Positions 62,562 through 64,000 of a DNA stretch of 64,000 bases are shown here, piece by piece. The DNA is from Cytobacillus citreus (GTDB taxonomy: Bacteria; Bacillota; Bacilli; Bacillales; Cytobacillaceae). Position 1 is the stretch's first letter. Every line of letters begins with the position of its first letter. Below the pieces are notes generated by a model. That model did not search any database, was not told where the DNA came from, and worked only from the letters and a program-made list of their open reading frames with translations. Where the stretch lies: positions 35,239 through 99,238 of the forward strand of contig NZ_JAGYPM010000001.1 of NCBI RefSeq assembly GCF_018343665.1, given 5' to 3'. A program made the translations under genes and the position numbers.

Positions 62562-63483
62562 TCAATACTTCGGACATTATTTATTAAATAAGGAGATGAT
62601 TACCTCCGAACAGCTTAAAGCAGCTCTAGAGCTTCAAAAAACAACCCATGTGAAATTCGGTGTTATTGCAGTTGATGAAGGCCTGCTGACTACTGCTCAA
62701 GTTGAAGCAGTTCATGAAAGGCAAAAGCAACAGGATAAACGGTTTGGAGAAATTGCAGTTGAACTAGGGTTTTTATCCAATGAACAAGTGGAATATATGC
62801 TTAATGTGCAAAAAAACAATCATTTATTACTTGCTCAAGCCATTGTTGATCAAAATTATATGACGATGGATGCGTTCTCAAAGGCATTAAATGATTATAA
62901 AAGAATGTATAGTTTATCTGATGAAAGCTTTGAAGCTATTAAGAATGGTGATATTGATGCTATCGTTAAAAATATTATCCATTTAGCCGAAACAGAAAAA
63001 CAAGAGTATGCTCAATATTTGTCATTATTCGTGAAAAATATGATTCGTTTTATTGATGAGCAAGCTTACATAGAATTGAACCCAGTCACTTCTGAATTGA
63101 AGGTGGATTGGCTAGTAACTCAAGAAATAAAGGGAGAAGAACTCCTGCTTACAGCAATTGCTGCGGATGAAAAGATCTTCTTGGAGATTGCGTCTATCTA
63201 TGCTGAAGAGGAATTAACAGAGATAGATGAATTAGCAAAAGCTTCTGTCAGTGAATTTTTAAATTTACATAATGGAATATACTTAGTAAATATGTCTAAC
63301 TATGGAATTGAATTAGATATGGAACCGCAAATAGTCCAACAAAATGCAATCCTCTCTTTGGATAAAGACGAAAGCATGAACATTACCGTTCATACTTCAA
63401 AAGGCCATTTTCAATTAGTTCTTTCCAAGCTTCCAAAGCATGTCGTATTTTCAAGCGCTAATCAAGAAAATCAAGCAGTATAG
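62554..63483 (+). CDS. GspE_N/MshEN-like domain fused to CheX-type phosphatase
   Basis: The ATG at 62554 follows AAGGAGG; 309 residues. Residues about 1-85 contain three GspE_N-like repeats (LLNKEMITSEQLKAALELQ, AVDEGLLTTAQVEAVHERQ, RFGEIAVELGFLSNEQVEYML), as in MshEN c-di-GMP-binding domains. The C-terminal 140 residues are CheX/CheC-like with the phosphatase signature E234-FL-N237-LHN-G241. It probably dephosphorylates the regulator encoded before it, and may respond to a nucleotide signal. Confidence 0.82.
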   Translation: MFSQYFGHYLLNKEMITSEQLKAALELQKTTHVKFGVIAVDEGLLTTAQVEAVHERQKQQDKRFGEIAVELGFLSNEQVEYMLNVQKNNHLLLAQAIVDQNYMTMDAFSKALNDYKRMYSLSDESFEAIKNGDIDAIVKNIIHLAETEKQEYAQYLSLFVKNMIRFIDEQAYIELNPVTSELKVDWLVTQEIKGEELLLTAIAADEKIFLEIASIYAEEELTEIDELAKASVSEFLNLHNGIYLVNMSNYGIELDMEPQIVQQNAILSLDKDESMNITVHTSKGHFQLVLSKLPKHVVFSSANQENQAV

Positions 63484-63494
63484 CAAGATTTATG

Positions 63495-63526
63495 AAGGAC
63501 TGTTCATTAATTGAGCAGTCCTTTCG
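63495..63526 (+). terminator. Terminator of the CheY/CheX pair
   Basis: AAGGACTGTTCA/TGAGCAGTCCTT stem with a 5-base loop and a T-containing tail. Confidence 0.75.
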
Positions 63527-63555
63527 CCTTTCATATATCAGAAAAAATAGTTAAA

Positions 63556-63584
63556 TTGACGGGGTTTATTCATGGTGTTAGAAT
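63556..63584 (+). promoter_or_regulatory. Sigma-A promoter of pbuG
   Basis: TTGACG, 17 bp, TAGAAT, located 30 bp before the riboswitch aptamer. Confidence 0.75.
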
Positions 63585-63612
63585 GAATAAAATATTATTT
63601 TAGAATTATTTT

Positions 63613-63684
63613 GACCTGTATATGTCTAGTAATAAGGACTGGACGTTTCTACCGAGCTGCCGTAAATAGCTTGACTACAGAGGA
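63613..63684 (+). ncRNA. Purine (guanine-type) riboswitch aptamer
   Basis: The purine riboswitch core is clear: P1 CCTGTA/TACAG, P2 GTCTAG/CTGGAC, the invariant GTTTCTACC and P3 with CCGTAAATAGC. In the final GACTACAG the base corresponding to position 74 is C, which selects guanine and hypoxanthine rather than adenine. It lies in the leader of a pbuG-type permease and is followed by a terminator. Confidence 0.88.
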
Positions 63685-63740
63685 ATGAATTTAGCTAACT
63701 AAAATATTTAGAAGGCTATTTTTCTCCCATGTATTTTTGC

Positions 63741-63767
63741 AGCTTCGCTCAATGCGAGGCTTTTTTC
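63741..63767 (+). terminator. Riboswitch-controlled terminator
   Basis: AGCTTCGC and GCGAGGCT form a stem followed by TTTTTT; the likely OFF state when guanine is bound. Confidence 0.8.
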
Positions 63768-63792
63768 ATTTTTATAAGAAGGAGAAGGGGCA

Positions 63793-64000
63793 ATGGAAAA
63801 GTTTTTTCAGTTCCAAGAAAGAGGTACGTCTTATAAACAGGAAACAATAGCAGGCTTAACGACCTTTTTATCAATGTCTTATATATTAATTGTGAATCCT
63901 ATCATTTTAAGCCAAGCGGGGATGGATAAGGGTGCTGTGTTTACGGCAACAGCCCTATCAGCCATTATTGGCTCTTTATTAATTGGCCTGCTGGCAAATT
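63793..64000 (+). CDS. pbuG: Hypoxanthine/guanine permease, start only (window end)
   Basis: The first 69 residues (MEKFFQFQERGTSYKQETIAGLTTFLSMSYILIVNPIIL-type start) match PbuG-like NCS2 permeases; RBS GAAGGGG. The guanine riboswitch in the leader fits pbuG of B. subtilis. It is cut by the window end. Uptake of hypoxanthine and guanine would be switched off when purines are plentiful. Confidence 0.88.
   Translation, partial: MEKFFQFQERGTSYKQETIAGLTTFLSMSYILIVNPIILSQAGMDKGAVFTATALSAIIGSLLIGLLAN

Overview
The window is low-GC Firmicute DNA from a spore-forming member of the Bacillaceae. The evidence is the sporulation genes (yhbH, spoVR), strong Shine-Dalgarno sequences, a sigma-B-type promoter pair, a purine riboswitch and a gene order that follows the Bacillus subtilis yhb-yhc-yhd region in part (yhbH ... 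tcyP ... yhcT-yhcU ... pgcA ... yhcY-yhcZ-azr ... yhdB-yhdC-spoVR). The genus cannot be fixed from the sequence. kynA/kynB and two families of dispersed non-coding repeats argue against B. subtilis itself.

Positions 1 to about 24,107 are the right part of a siphovirus-type prophage whose left end lies outside the window. Left to right it carries tail and tail-fibre genes, holin and amidase, a lysogeny-type HTH/lipoprotein pair on the minus strand, an FtsK-like ATPase with a replication-relaxation protein, two separate repressor switches, an SbcC-like ATPase, RecT with a metallo-beta-lactamase-fold protein, a lambda-O-like initiator with iterons inside its gene, a DnaB-type helicase, a MazG-like pyrophosphatase, an orphan C5 DNA methyltransferase, a RuvC-like nuclease, an ArpU-type late regulator and a large serine recombinase. 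The recombinase ends 22 bp before the 3' half of yhbH. The junction lies in the codons of the metal-binding DTSGS motif, so the phage splits a sporulation gene, in the manner of skin and SPbeta-type elements.

Positions 24.1-34.6 kb hold the yhbH 3' half, a decayed second yhbH 3' end, a peptide ABC transporter (two ATPases, binding protein, two permeases), kynA-kynB for tryptophan breakdown, an MBL-fold hydrolase and a CoA-type Nudix hydrolase. Positions 34.7-49.8 kb hold an HTH-TPR regulator, proC, tcyP, a PurR-box-preceded purine permease, a Pit phosphate transporter with its DUF47 partner, a di-haem cytochrome c peroxidase lipoprotein, a GlsB-type stress protein, yhcT, yhcU, a DsbB/thioredoxin-like thiol-oxidation pair, pgcA and a short-chain dehydrogenase.

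Positions 50.3-64 kb hold the yhcYZ two-component system (sensor with a cysteine cluster suited to an Fe-S centre), azr, an MFS transporter, yhdB, yhdC and spoVR. About 2.6 kb of foreign-looking DNA follows, with membrane proteins and a degenerate signal-peptidase-like lipoprotein, ending in a second, almost identical copy of the last third of spoVR. Two YitT-family paralogues, a CheY-like regulator paired with a GspE_N/MshEN-CheX fusion, and a guanine-riboswitch-controlled pbuG (cut by the window end) complete the region. The two most striking features are insertion events at the 3' parts of yhbH and spoVR, which belong to one conserved functional group (prkA-yhbH-spoVR), and a dispersed 14-bp operator family in the prophage.
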